From assembly GCF_000092645.1 (NCBI RefSeq), contig NC_014165.1, positions 3,596,001-3,660,000 on the forward strand: a DNA stretch of 64,000 nucleotides. Direction: 5' to 3'. A program made the position numbers and the translations under genes. The stretch's first letter is position 1. Every line of letters begins with the position of its first letter. This document shows positions 1 through 7,792 of this stretch, in pieces. The notes below the pieces were generated by a model. The model was not told the DNA's origin, did not search any database, and worked only from the letters and a program-made list of their open reading frames with translations. This DNA comes from Thermobispora bispora DSM 43833 (GTDB lineage: Bacteria > Actinomycetota > Actinomycetes > Streptosporangiales > Streptosporangiaceae).

Positions 1-1
1 G

Positions 2-370
2 CGGGGCCGCCGGGTCATCGGCGGGTGGATCGCCCGGGAGAGCGCGTGGCTCGAGGCGGTGCGCTCCCGGCCGTCCCTCGCCGACCCGCTCCGGGAGATC
101 GACCGGCGGGCCGAGCAGATCGACTCGCTGCGCGACCGCTCCCGGCGCTGCCTGGCCGGCATGCTCGACCGCGCGGCCGACTCGCTCGAGCACCTGCGCG
201 CCCGCCTGGTGGCGCTCTCGCCCGCCGCGACCCTGCAGCGCGGCTACGCGATCGTCCAGCGCCCGTCCGGTGAGGTGGTACGGCTGGCCGGGGAGGTGCG
301 CCCGGGCGACGAGCTCAGCGTCCGGTTCTCCGACGACCGCGTCACGGTGATCGCCTCGGATCAGGGGTGA
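2..370 (+). CDS. xseA: Exodeoxyribonuclease VII large subunit, C-terminal part (cut by window start)
   Basis: XseA is the catalytic large subunit of exodeoxyribonuclease VII, which with XseB degrades single-stranded DNA in both directions. Only the last 122 codons are visible; the frame is open from base 2 and ends in TGA at 368-370. The fragment contains the family's C-terminal sequences RRVIGGWI, an Arg/Glu-rich helical stretch (DRRAEQIDSLRDR) and the closing LSPAATLQRGYAIV segment followed by a small beta-rich tail. That tail is diagnostic for XseA. Its normal partner xseB lies on the same strand but 2.2 kb away, because asnB sits between them on the opposite strand. Identification is secure; the start and N-terminal OB domain are outside the window. 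Confidence 0.93.
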   Translation, partial: RGRRVIGGWIARESAWLEAVRSRPSLADPLREIDRRAEQIDSLRDRSRRCLAGMLDRAADSLEHLRARLVALSPAATLQRGYAIVQRPSGEVVRLAGEVRPGDELSVRFSDDRVTVIASDQG

Positions 371-526
371 GGCAAGGCGCCCGCCCCGAGGCCGCCGTGC
401 TCGCCTCCGGAGTCGCCGTGGCGCTCCCCTCGGGCCGGCCGCGGCGCGCACCGCGGTGTTCACGCCGGAGCAGGAGTGATCGGCCAGGGGACGGCCTGAG
501 CAGGCCCCGCCCGCGGCACCGGCGCG

Positions 527-615
527 GGATCGGCCCGGCCCGCGGGGAACGGTCCGGAGCGGTGGCCGCGATGGAAGGCCGGGTCGCCGGATCGGCCCGG
601 CCCATGGGGACGGTC
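527..615. repeat. Two-copy direct repeat at the convergent xseA/asnB junction
   Basis: A roughly 27-base sequence beginning GGATCGGCCCGGCCC and ending GGGGA(A)CGGTC occurs at 527-553 and again at 589-615, 62 bases apart. The second copy runs into the asnB stop codon. The gap 371-613 holds no gene that I can support. The repeat is seen directly; a function is not. Confidence 0.5.
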
Positions 616-2449
616 AGAACAGGACGCGCGCCCGGTAGCGGCCGAGCCAGGCGTTGAACTGCAGGAACCACTCCAGCGGCGCCCGGGCGCCGTTCCCGGC
701 CGGGCGCTCGCCGAGCACCCGCCGGATCTTCGCCACGTCCACGAACGGCTCCGCCGGGAAGCTCCCCTCCGCGAGCAGCTCGGCCGCCCGCTCGCGCAGC
801 CGGTGTTCGTAGCCGGGATCCTGGATCGAGGGGTAGGGCACCTTGCCGCGCTCGAGCACCGAGCGCGGCAGCAGGTCGGCCACGGCGGCGCGCAGCAGGC
901 TCTTCTCCCGGTGGTCGAAGGTCTTCATCGACCACGGGGCGTTGAACACGTACTCGACGAGCCGGTGGTCGCAGAACGGCACCCGCACCTCGAGGCCGAC
1001 GGCCATGCTCATCCGGTCCTTGCGGTCGAGCAGGAGCTGCAGGAACCGGGTGAGGTGGAGGTGGCTCAGCTCCCGCATCCGCCGCTGCACGCCGTGCTCG
1101 CCGGGGAGCACGGGCACCTCGGCCAGGGCGGTGCGGTATTCATCGCGCTGATAGGCGGCGATGTCGAGGGCGCGGAGCAGCCCGTCGTCGAGGAAGGCGC
1201 CCCAGTCCCACTGCCGCCTGAGCTCGGGGAGCGCGAGCCAGGGGAAGGTCTCCGCGCCGACGGCACGGGGGTCGTGGAACCACCGGTACCCGCCGAACAC
1301 CTCGTCGGCCGACTCCCCGGAGAGGGCGACGGTGGAGTGCCGCCGGATGGCGGCGAAGAGCAGGTAGAGCGAGGTGTCCAGGTCTCCGGTGCCGACCGGC
1401 AGGTCGCGGGCCCGGAGCACCGCGGCCCGCGCCCGGGGGTCCATGAGCTCGGCCGAGCTCAGCACGATGTCGGTGTGACAGGTGCCGGCGTGCCGTACGA
1501 CCTCGTGGACGAACGGGGCGTCCGGGGTGTCGCGCATCGCATCCGGCCGGAAGTGCTCGGCGTACCCCACGAAGTCGACCGCGAACGAGCGGACCTTCCC
1601 CCGCTCCCCGGAGAGGCGGGCGGCGAGCGCGGTGACCGCGCTGGAGTCGAGGCCGCCGGAGAGCAGCGTGCAGAGCGGCACGTCCGCGATGAGCTGGCGG
1701 GCGATGATGTCCTCCAGCAGCTCGCGCACGGTGCGGACGGTGGTGTCCAGGTCGTCGCGGTGCTCCCGGGCCTCCAGGCGCCAGTACCGGTGGGTGCGCA
1801 CCCCGGTGCGGCCCACGGTGACCAGCGAGCCGGGGAGGACCTCGTGCATGCCGCGGAAGATCCCGTGCCCCGGGGTCTTCACCACGGCGAGCAGCTCCCG
1901 GAGCCCGTCGAGGTCGAGGACCGGTTCGGCGAGCGGGTTGGCGAGGATCGCCTTGGGTTCGGAGCCGAACAGCACCCCGTCGGGCGTCGGGAAGTAGTAG
2001 AGCGGCTTGATGCCCATCCGGTCCCGGACGAGCAGGAGCTCCTGCCGCGGGATGTCCCAGATGGCGAACGCGTACATGCCGTTGAGGCGGGTGGCGAGGT
2101 CCGGGCCCCACTCCAGGTACGCCTCGAGGACGACCTCGGTGTCGCTCCGGGTGCGGAAGCGGTGGCCGAGCCGGGTGAGCTCGTCGCGCAGCTCGCGGTA
2201 GTTGTACACCTCGCCGCTGTAGACGAGCACCGCGATCGGGCGGCCGTCCCGCTCCGCGACCATCGGCTGGCGGCCGCCCTCGATGTCGATGACGGCGAGC
2301 CGGCGGTGGCCGAGCGCGGCGTGCGGGGCGAGCCACACGCCCTCGTCGTCGGGTCCCCGGCAGGCCATGGTCTCGGTCATGGCCTGCACGGTCTCCCGCT
2401 CCCGCCGGAGATCGCGCCCGTGGTCCACCCAGCCGGTGATGCCGCACAT
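614..2449 (-). CDS. asnB: Asparagine synthase (glutamine-hydrolysing)
   Basis: This is a class II glutamine amidotransferase that makes asparagine from aspartate, glutamine and ATP. The 611-residue length fits the family. Cys2 after the initiator Met (MCGITG) is the glutaminase nucleophile; the N-terminal Ntn domain continues with RGPDDEG and the substrate-binding SGEVYNY region. The C-terminal synthetase domain carries the PPi-loop motif SGGLDSS at residues 264-270. The ATG at 2449 is fixed by the need for Cys2. The gene lies antisense between xseA and xseB, which are normally adjacent, so it looks like an insertion into that locus. It could serve asparagine supply or amidate another substrate; the primary-metabolism role is inferred from full length and intact motifs. 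Confidence 0.93.
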   Translation of the reverse strand: MCGITGWVDHGRDLRRERETVQAMTETMACRGPDDEGVWLAPHAALGHRRLAVIDIEGGRQPMVAERDGRPIAVLVYSGEVYNYRELRDELTRLGHRFRTRSDTEVVLEAYLEWGPDLATRLNGMYAFAIWDIPRQELLLVRDRMGIKPLYYFPTPDGVLFGSEPKAILANPLAEPVLDLDGLRELLAVVKTPGHGIFRGMHEVLPGSLVTVGRTGVRTHRYWRLEAREHRDDLDTTVRTVRELLEDIIARQLIADVPLCTLLSGGLDSSAVTALAARLSGERGKVRSFAVDFVGYAEHFRPDAMRDTPDAPFVHEVVRHAGTCHTDIVLSSAELMDPRARAAVLRARDLPVGTGDLDTSLYLLFAAIRRHSTVALSGESADEVFGGYRWFHDPRAVGAETFPWLALPELRRQWDWGAFLDDGLLRALDIAAYQRDEYRTALAEVPVLPGEHGVQRRMRELSHLHLTRFLQLLLDRKDRMSMAVGLEVRVPFCDHRLVEYVFNAPWSMKTFDHREKSLLRAAVADLLPRSVLERGKVPYPSIQDPGYEHRLRERAAELLAEGSFPAEPFVDVAKIRRVLGERPAGNGARAPLEWFLQFNAWLGRYRARVLF

Positions 2450-2602
2450 GACAGCCCCGGTGGGTGGTATTTCCTCACCTCACCCGCACATGGCCATGAG
2501 TCTGCATAGTGACGACAATTTCGCCGTTTCACGTTCGCCACGGCCGGCGCGGCCGGCGTACGGCACGGCACGCTGTCGGTTCCGGCGCCTATCGTGAGGG
2601 GC

Positions 2603-2842
2603 GTGGCTGAGGAGAAGGACCGACCGTCGTACGAAGAGGCCCGGGAGCAGCTCATCGAGGTGGTGCGCCGCCTGGAGGCCGGCGGGCTCACCCTGGAGGA
2701 GTCGCTCGAGCTGTGGGAGCGGGGCGAACGGCTCGCCGCGATCTGCGAGGAGTGGCTCCAAGGGGCGCGCGCGAAGCTCGCGATGGCGATGGCGCAGCGC
2801 GAGGAGCCTCAGCCGGACGGCAACGGCGAGACGCCCTTCTGA
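2603..2842 (+). CDS. xseB: Exodeoxyribonuclease VII small subunit
   Basis: XseB is the small helical subunit that binds XseA to form exodeoxyribonuclease VII. The 79-residue product has the expected SYEEAREQLIEVVRRLEAG core followed by LTLEESLELWERGE and a C-terminal helix with CEEWLQGARAKL, a good match to the family in length and pattern. I chose GTG 2603 because a GAGG sequence lies just upstream; an in-frame GTG at 2594 is also possible and adds three residues. It is separated from xseA by antisense asnB, so it must have its own promoter. The disordered acidic tail after residue 65 is typical of actinobacterial members. Confidence 0.9.
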   Translation: MAEEKDRPSYEEAREQLIEVVRRLEAGGLTLEESLELWERGERLAAICEEWLQGARAKLAMAMAQREEPQPDGNGETPF

Positions 2843-2913
2843 TCCTGCTGAGCCCCGGTGCGCCTCTGCCCGGCGAGCCCTTGCTCCGGTTGGGGGCCCG
2901 CCTCTGATCCGGT

Positions 2914-3035
2914 GGCCGTCGCCGGCCCGGGAGTGCGCGCCGGCACCTGTTCTAGGAACCGGCGGCCGTCACCGGCCCCGGGGAGGGGCCGTCATCCGCT
3001 CTGGGAGCCGAGGGCCGTCGCCGGCTCGGGACCCG
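2914..3035. repeat. Three imperfect ~50-base repeats between convergent xseB and DUF4245 gene
   Basis: The sequence GGCCGTC(G/A)CCGGC followed by CGGG or similar begins at 2914, 2964 and 3013, giving a period of about 50 bases. The copies are degenerate and lie wholly in the intergenic gap 2843-3043. No coding potential is evident. Confidence 0.45.
2973..2991. terminator. Hairpin between convergent xseB and DUF4245 gene
   Basis: A 7-base-pair stem, CGGCCCC at 2973-2979 with GGGGCCG at 2985-2991 and a 5-base loop, lies between two convergent stop codons. There is no U-tract, as is common in very GC-rich actinobacteria, so termination is an inference. Confidence 0.35.
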
Positions 3036-3043
3036 TCCCCGGA

Positions 3044-3637
3044 TCAGCCGGTGGGCGTGGACGCCGTGGCCGAGGGGGTGGCGGCCGGCGCGGACGTGGA
3101 GGGCGCCGGGGACGTCTTGGGCACCGGGGTCAGGATCTGGGCCAGGGCGGTGAGCTCGTCCCAGTCGGCGGTGCCGGTGACCACGACCGCGTGCTCCGGG
3201 GAGATACGCACCAGGGACCGCTGGTTCTTGTCCTCGCGCACCCGCTCCTGCCAGGTGACGCCGTTGATCTGCCGGCTGCCGCTCACCTTGTCGGTGTTGG
3301 CCATGCGGTTGGCGAACACCTCGGGCGGCTGCTCGTTGCTCTGCGCGACCATGGCGTGCTGCCGCTTGGCGGTGGCGAAGCCCAGCCGCCAGGTGACCGT
3401 GCTCCCGTTGCGGGTCAGGTTGGAGCTGGTCGGCACCCACTCGGGCGGCTCATGGCTGGGCGCCACGATCTCGTACGGCGCTGCGGCGGCGGCGTTGGCC
3501 TTGTCGATGGAGTAGTTCACCCGGGGGATGTGCTCGCCACGGCCCTGCGGCATGCAGGCGTGCAGCAGCAACGCGACGCCGACGCAGACGAGCATCGCCC
3601 ACACATAACCTGCGATGCCCTGGGTCACTCCTCGCAC
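3044..3637 (-). CDS. DUF4245 membrane-anchored protein
   Basis: A 197-residue protein with one N-terminal transmembrane segment (about residues 10-27) and an extracytoplasmic domain of about 130 residues, ending in a low-complexity Pro/Ala/Ser/Thr tail (about 170-197). The pattern and the position between xseB and glpX match the actinobacterial DUF4245 family (Rv1100 type, from memory), whose function is unknown. The GTG at 3637 is the first start before the membrane segment; GTG 3628 would also preserve it. It runs divergently from nothing close: the TetR gene upstream is on the same strand 120 bases away. No catalytic motif is visible. Confidence 0.8.
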   Translation of the reverse strand: MRGVTQGIAGYVWAMLVCVGVALLLHACMPQGRGEHIPRVNYSIDKANAAAAAPYEIVAPSHEPPEWVPTSSNLTRNGSTVTWRLGFATAKRQHAMVAQSNEQPPEVFANRMANTDKVSGSRQINGVTWQERVREDKNQRSLVRISPEHAVVVTGTADWDELTALAQILTPVPKTSPAPSTSAPAATPSATASTPTG

Positions 3638-3757
3638 GTCAAAGGAGCCTACCCGCTGCCGGAACCGGTCCCGGCCCCGGTGGAGCCCTGCCGGGGTCGC
3701 CGCACCGTTCCGCGCGGCGGAGTCTCGGCCGCCGCTGCTCGCGGCTATGCCGTCGGG

Positions 3758-4390
3758 TCAGCAGGACAGGTTCGCCGCCTCCTGATGCCCGGAGGCCACC
3801 GACCTGCCCATGACCTCGATGATCCGCAGCGCACGCTCCGCCATCGCCCGGGCGGCCTCCGGGTTCTCCTGGTGGGTGACCTCCTGCACGACCGCGGCGA
3901 GCGCACCGGTCAGCACCACGACGAGCTCGTCCTCGTCGGCGAAGAGGGCGGCGGTCCGCCTCGTCCACTGGCGCAGGTGATCGCGCAGGGTGACCTCGAA
4001 GCCGGGCGGGGTGTCCCCGTGGAGGAAGAGCGCGGCGAGGTCGCGCTCGTCGAGACACCCCTCGAGGTAGGCCCGCGCCCCGGCGAGGAACAGCGACATC
4101 GGGTCGGTCCGTCCCGCGGCTCGCGCCTCCTTGATGGCCCGCTTCGACCGCTGGGTCTGCCGGGCCTGGAACTCCTCGAACAGCGCCAGGTAGAGGTCCG
4201 CCTTGCTGGAGAAGTGGTGGTAGAGGCTGCCGACGCTGGCGCCGGCCCGGGACACCACCTCGGTCACCCCGGCCTCGGCGAACCCCCGGGTGATGAAGAC
4301 CTCCTTCGCCGCGGTGAGCAGGGCGCTGCGGGTGGCGGCGCCGCGCTCCGACGTGCGGACTCCGACCGTTCGCTGGGTGTCGGTGCTCAT
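3758..4390 (-). CDS. TetR/AcrR-family transcriptional regulator
   Basis: A 210-residue repressor-like protein. The N-terminal helix-turn-helix spans about residues 18-62, with RSALLTAAKEVFITRGF, then VTEVVSRAGASVGSLYHHF, the classic TetR recognition helix ending in YHHF. The C-terminal ligand-binding half is all-helical and of ordinary length. I use the ATG at 4390 because the HTH begins a normal distance after it; the frame is open further upstream but that extension is Pro/Gly/Arg-rich and not conserved in style. It is divergent from glpX, and an inverted repeat sits in the shared upstream region at 4447-4471. Autoregulation, and possibly control of glpX, is therefore plausible. The ligand is unknown. 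Confidence 0.9.
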   Translation of the reverse strand: MSTDTQRTVGVRTSERGAATRSALLTAAKEVFITRGFAEAGVTEVVSRAGASVGSLYHHFSSKADLYLALFEEFQARQTQRSKRAIKEARAAGRTDPMSLFLAGARAYLEGCLDERDLAALFLHGDTPPGFEVTLRDHLRQWTRRTAALFADEDELVVVLTGALAAVVQEVTHQENPEAARAMAERALRIIEVMGRSVASGHQEAANLSC

Positions 4391-4446
4391 GACCGCGACG
4401 ATATCCCCATGGCGCGTCCCGTGGGCCCCGCCGGCTCGTAATGGCC

Positions 4447-4471
4447 TCTGACCTGCTGCAACAGGTTCAGA
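4447..4471. promoter_or_regulatory. Inverted repeat, candidate TetR operator
   Basis: TCTGACCTG at 4447-4455 and CAGGTTCAGA at 4462-4471 form a near-perfect inverted repeat around CTGCAA; one extra T interrupts the right arm. It lies 57 bases upstream of the tetR ATG and 71 bases upstream of glpX. Operator function is inferred from symmetry and position. Confidence 0.45.
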
Positions 4472-4541
4472 CCAATCAGACAAGAGGCGGTCAGAGAACT
4501 TACGATCTGCTAACGAGGGGATTCTTACCGTAAGGGGAGAT

Positions 4542-5582
4542 ATGTCTGATCACGTGCCAGCCGCTCTCGCGACCGGAAGCGCTCCCGACCGCAACCTCGC
4601 CCTTGAGCTGGTCAGGGTGACCGAGGCCGCCGCGATGGCCGCGGCACGCTGGGTGGGCCGCGGGGACAAGAACGGCGCGGACGCCGCGGCGGTGAACGCC
4701 ATGCGCCAGCTGATCAACACCGTGTCGATGCGCGGCGTGGTGGTGATCGGGGAGGGTGAGAAAGACCACGCCCCGATGCTGTACAACGGCGAGGTGGTCG
4801 GCGACGGCACCGGTCCGGAATGCGACGTGGCGGTCGACCCCATCGACGGTACCCGCTTGTGTGCCATGGGCATGAACAACGCGATCTCGGTGATCGCGCT
4901 GGCGGAACGGGGCTCGATGTTCGACCCGTCCGCCGTTTTCTATATGCAGAAGCTGGTGACCGGCAGGCAGGCGGCCGACAAGGTGGACATCGAGGCGCCG
5001 GTCGCCCACAACATCAAGGCCGTGGCCAAGGCGAAGGGCGTGAAGCCGTCCGACGTGACCGTGGTGATCCTCGACCGGCCGCGGCACGAGACCATCGTCC
5101 GCGAGATCCGGGAGACCGGGGCGCGGATCAAGTTCATCACGGACGGCGACGTGGCCGGTGCGATCATGGCCGCCAGGAACGGGACCGGCGTCGACCTCAT
5201 GCTCGGCATCGGCGGCACCCCGGAGGGCATCATCGCGGCCTGCGCGATGAAGTGCATGGGCGGGGTCATCCAGGGCAAGCTCTGGCCGCGTGACGAGGAC
5301 GAGCGGCGCAAGGCCCTCGACGCCGGGCTCGACCCGGACCAGGTGCTCACCACGGACGATCTCGTGCGCTCGGACGACGTGTTCTTCGCCGCCACCGGGA
5401 TCACCGACGGCGAGCTCATGCACGGCGTCCGCTACCAGGCCGGCGCCGCGGTGACCCACTCGCTGGTCATGCGGAGCCGCTCCGGGACGATCCGGAAGAT
5501 CGAAAGCGAGCACCAGCTCACGAAGCTGGGCGCGTACAGCGCGATCAACTTCGACGCCGCGGTGCTCCCGGACGCGCCCTGA
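4542..5582 (+). CDS. glpX: Class II fructose-1,6-bisphosphatase
   Basis: GlpX hydrolyses fructose 1,6-bisphosphate to fructose 6-phosphate, the committed gluconeogenic step, and in actinobacteria it is usually the main or only FBPase. The 346-residue protein has the metal and substrate motifs of the inositol-phosphatase superfamily: [10 protein letters not shown] near residue 72 and VDPIDGTRL near 100, then FITDGDVAG and GIGGTPEG further on. Start ATG 4542 is preceded by AAGGGGAGAT, a good ribosome-binding site. It is divergent from a TetR gene. With pckG about 28 kb away, it gives the window two key gluconeogenic enzymes. The stop codon lies inside the first unit of a tandem repeat. Confidence 0.96.
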   Translation: MSDHVPAALATGSAPDRNLALELVRVTEAAAMAAARWVGRGDKNGADAAAVNAMRQLINTVSMRGVVVIGEGEKDHAPMLYNGEVVGDGTGPECDVAVDPIDGTRLCAMGMNNAISVIALAERGSMFDPSAVFYMQKLVTGRQAADKVDIEAPVAHNIKAVAKAKGVKPSDVTVVILDRPRHETIVREIRETGARIKFITDGDVAGAIMAARNGTGVDLMLGIGGTPEGIIAACAMKCMGGVIQGKLWPRDEDERRKALDAGLDPDQVLTTDDLVRSDDVFFAATGITDGELMHGVRYQAGAAVTHSLVMRSRSGTIRKIESEHQLTKLGAYSAINFDAAVLPDAP

Positions 5583-5690
5583 CGGGTCCTGACGGTCCGC
5601 GCGACGCCCTGACGGTCCCGCGCGACGTCCTGACGTTTCCGGCGTGACGCTCTGACGGTTCCGAGGCGACGTCCTGACGGCTCGCGCTCG
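5579..5690. repeat. Degenerate 20-22-base tandem repeat starting in the glpX stop codon
   Basis: CTGACG recurs at 5579, 5589, 5609, 5630, 5652 and 5674. From the second copy on the spacing is 20, 21, 22 and 22 bases, close to two DNA helical turns. Units read roughly CTGACGGTCCCGCGCGACGT with substitutions. The first copy includes the TGA of glpX. Confidence 0.65.
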
Positions 5691-5796
5691 GGCATCCGCG
5701 CGCTCCAGCGCCGCGCCGGTGCGCGCGCCGCACGGCCGTGCGGGCGAGCCCGTACGGCCGGGCCGCGGAGCGCCGCGGGCCGTCACGCCGGAGCGC

Positions 5797-6387
5797 TCAG
5801 GCGCGCCGGAACAGGCCCTTGCGCGGGCGCCTGGGCGACCGGGCCACCACCCGCCCGCCGAACACGAACCCCGCCAGCTCGATCACCGGGCCGTCCGGCG
5901 GGAAGCCCTCCGCCCCGCGCGGGGGCCGTACCTCGTTCTTGAACGACGTGATGTGGGCGCCCGGGGCGGTGACGATCCGCAGGCCCTCCGGGACGATGAG
6001 CGTGACCGTCCCCATGAGCACCGCGAGCCGCACGACCACGTGGCGCGAGCGGAGCAGCGCGTCGCACAGGTCCATGGTCACCTTGCCGCCGAGCGCGGTG
6101 ACCGGCACCTGGGTGGGGACCACCCACCGCCCGCCGCGGGTCTCGCTGCGGAAGAAGGCGGTCACCGGCCGGTCGTCGAGCAGGAAGGGCCGCTTCTCCG
6201 GGGGGACCAGGTCCGCGGTGAGCTCGGCGAGCTCGCCCAGCGTGCGCGCGGCGTAGGCGCGCTCCATGCGCTCGGTGTGCTCCTCCAGGGTGAGCCGGCC
6301 GTCACCGGCCGCGTCGGTGAGGATGGCGATCACTCGTTCGCGGTCCGCGTCCGATGCGCGCAACCGGGCGGGCTCGACCTCGTCCAT
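5797..6387 (-). CDS. DUF1707 domain protein with LiaF-like C-terminal half
   Basis: A 196-residue protein. Residues 6-58 carry the DUF1707 pattern: LRASDADRERVIAIL, then GRLTLEEHTERMERAYAARTLGEL, an actinobacterial SHOCT-like module of unknown function. The C-terminal half (about 95-180) resembles the beta-rich domain found in LiaF-type cell-wall-stress proteins, with repeated short strands such as VTMDLCDALL, VVVRLAVLMGTVTLIVPEGL and VIELAGFVFGG. No transmembrane segment is visible. I chose ATG 6387 because the DUF1707 motif begins right after it; GTG 6444 would add 19 residues. It is divergent from the MFS transporter gene, whose promoter overlaps its upstream region. Its function is not known. 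Confidence 0.8.
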   Translation of the reverse strand: MDEVEPARLRASDADRERVIAILTDAAGDGRLTLEEHTERMERAYAARTLGELAELTADLVPPEKRPFLLDDRPVTAFFRSETRGGRWVVPTQVPVTALGGKVTMDLCDALLRSRHVVVRLAVLMGTVTLIVPEGLRIVTAPGAHITSFKNEVRPPRGAEGFPPDGPVIELAGFVFGGRVVARSPRRPRKGLFRRA

Positions 6388-6485
6388 CCGCCGCGGCCCC
6401 AGGAAGGCGGAGAGCCATCCGCCGGCAGGGAACTCGCTGCTCACGCTACGAGCGTATGCCGTCCGGCGCGCGGGCGGGACGGCCA

Positions 6486-6514
6486 TTGACCGCGGCCCTT
6501 GTGATCTCTACCCT
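6486..6514 (+). promoter_or_regulatory. Sigma-70-type promoter of the MFS gene
   Basis: TTGACC at 6486-6491 and TACCCT at 6509-6514 are separated by 17 bases, placing the start of transcription near 6521, about 30 bases before GTG 6551. A small palindrome, AACA-A-TGTT, lies just before the ribosome-binding site. Confidence 0.55.
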
Positions 6515-6550
6515 GGCGGCCAAGCAAAACAATGTTCTAGGGAGGTCGCC

Positions 6551-7792
6551 GTGCCCCACCCTCGCGACCGCCGGGCCCGGCTCGCCACCTCCGCCGTCTT
6601 CTTCGTCCAGGGGCTCACCTTCGCCGGCCTGCTCACCCAGGTGGCCGCGCTGCAGCGCCGGCACGGCCTCACCGACGGGGAGCTCGCCATCCTGCTGCTG
6701 TGCGTGCCGCTGATCGCGGGGGCGGGAAGCGCCCTCGTCGGCGCGCTCGCCGCCCGGCACGGCAGCCGCCGCCCCCTCCGCGCCGTCCAGCTCCTCATCT
6801 GCCTCGCCGCGATCGCGGCCGGCTTCGCCCCGGACACGGCGGTGCTCCTCGCCGCGGTCGCGGTGTTCGGCCTCGGGCTCGGCGGGGTGGACGCCGGGAT
6901 GAACATGCAGGCGGTCGCGGTGGAGCGCCGGTACGGCCGGCCGATCCTCACCGGCTTCCACGCGGTGTGGAGCGGGGCCGCCGTGCTCAGCGCGCTGTGG
7001 GCCTCCGCCGCGGCCGGGATCGGCCTCGGCCTTGGGACCACCATCGCGGCCGTGCTCGGCCCCGCCGCGATGCTCGCCCTGGTCGCCTCCACCCGGCTGT
7101 ACGGCCCCGCCGAGGAGCGCGAGCTCACCGCCCTGCAAGGCACACCCGGCCCCGGCGACCCGCCGAGGCACGGCGCACCGGCGTGGCGGCCGCTCCTCCC
7201 GCTCTGCCTGGTGATGGCCTTCCTTTACGTCGGTGACTCGGCGGTCGCCAACTTCGGCTCGGTCTTCATGGACCAGGCCGTGTCCGCCGAGCCGTACCTG
7301 GTGCCGCTCGCGCTCGGCGCCTACCAGGCGGCCACGTTCGCGGTGCGGGTGGCGGGCGACCACGCGGTGCGCAGGTTCGGCCCGGTGGCGATCGTCCGGG
7401 CCGGCGCCGTGATCGCCGCGGCCGGGTTCACCGCGATCGTCACGGCGCCCGGCGCGGTGTGGGCGATCACCGGGTTCGCGCTCACCGGGATCGGCCTATC
7501 GGTGATCGCCCCGCAGGTGTTCTCCGCGGCCGGGCGGCTCGACCCGGGCGGCACCGGGATCGCCGTCGCCCGGGTGAACATGTTCAACTACCTGGGCTTC
7601 ATCATCGGGGCCGCGCTCGTCGGCGGGCTGGCGGATCTCGCCGGCCACCGGGTGGCGTTCGCCGCCCCGCTCGCCCTCATCGCCGCGGTGACCGGGCTCG
7701 CCCGCGCCTTCCGGTCCGGCGCGGGCGCCGCCGCCACCGGGTCCCCGGCGCCGCGTCAGCCGGCCGTGCCGCCCTCCGAGGGCCGCACGTAG
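6551..7792 (+). CDS. Major facilitator superfamily transporter
   Basis: A 413-residue, roughly 12-helix inner-membrane transporter. Hydrophobic segments run from about residue 10 to 395 with a short hydrophilic centre (about 180-215), the usual MFS 6+6 layout. Between helices 2 and 3 it has ALAARHGSRRPLR, a relaxed form of the G-x-x-x-D/R-R-x-G-R/R motif. GTG 6551 is preceded by AGGGAGGTC, an excellent ribosome-binding site. The gene faces iolD and its last 37 bases overlap the iolD 3' end. Proximity suggests a link to inositol use, but it lacks the sugar-porter signatures expected of IolT, so the substrate is unassigned. It more closely resembles small-molecule exporter-type MFS proteins. 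Confidence 0.85.
   Translation: MPHPRDRRARLATSAVFFVQGLTFAGLLTQVAALQRRHGLTDGELAILLLCVPLIAGAGSALVGALAARHGSRRPLRAVQLLICLAAIAAGFAPDTAVLLAAVAVFGLGLGGVDAGMNMQAVAVERRYGRPILTGFHAVWSGAAVLSALWASAAAGIGLGLGTTIAAVLGPAAMLALVASTRLYGPAEERELTALQGTPGPGDPPRHGAPAWRPLLPLCLVMAFLYVGDSAVANFGSVFMDQAVSAEPYLVPLALGAYQAATFAVRVAGDHAVRRFGPVAIVRAGAVIAAAGFTAIVTAPGAVWAITGFALTGIGLSVIAPQVFSAAGRLDPGGTGIAVARVNMFNYLGFIIGAALVGGLADLAGHRVAFAAPLALIAAVTGLARAFRSGAGAAATGSPAPRQPAVPPSEGRT

Noticed and set aside
803-2509. Long plus-strand open frame opposite asnB
   Set aside because: It is the antisense shadow of asnB; the product has no family features and is Pro/Glu/Val/His-rich in the pattern produced by reading GC-rich genes backwards.
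6551-7792. Assignment of the MFS gene as inositol transporter iolT
   Set aside because: It lacks sugar-porter motifs, is convergent with the operon and has its own promoter; only proximity supports the idea.
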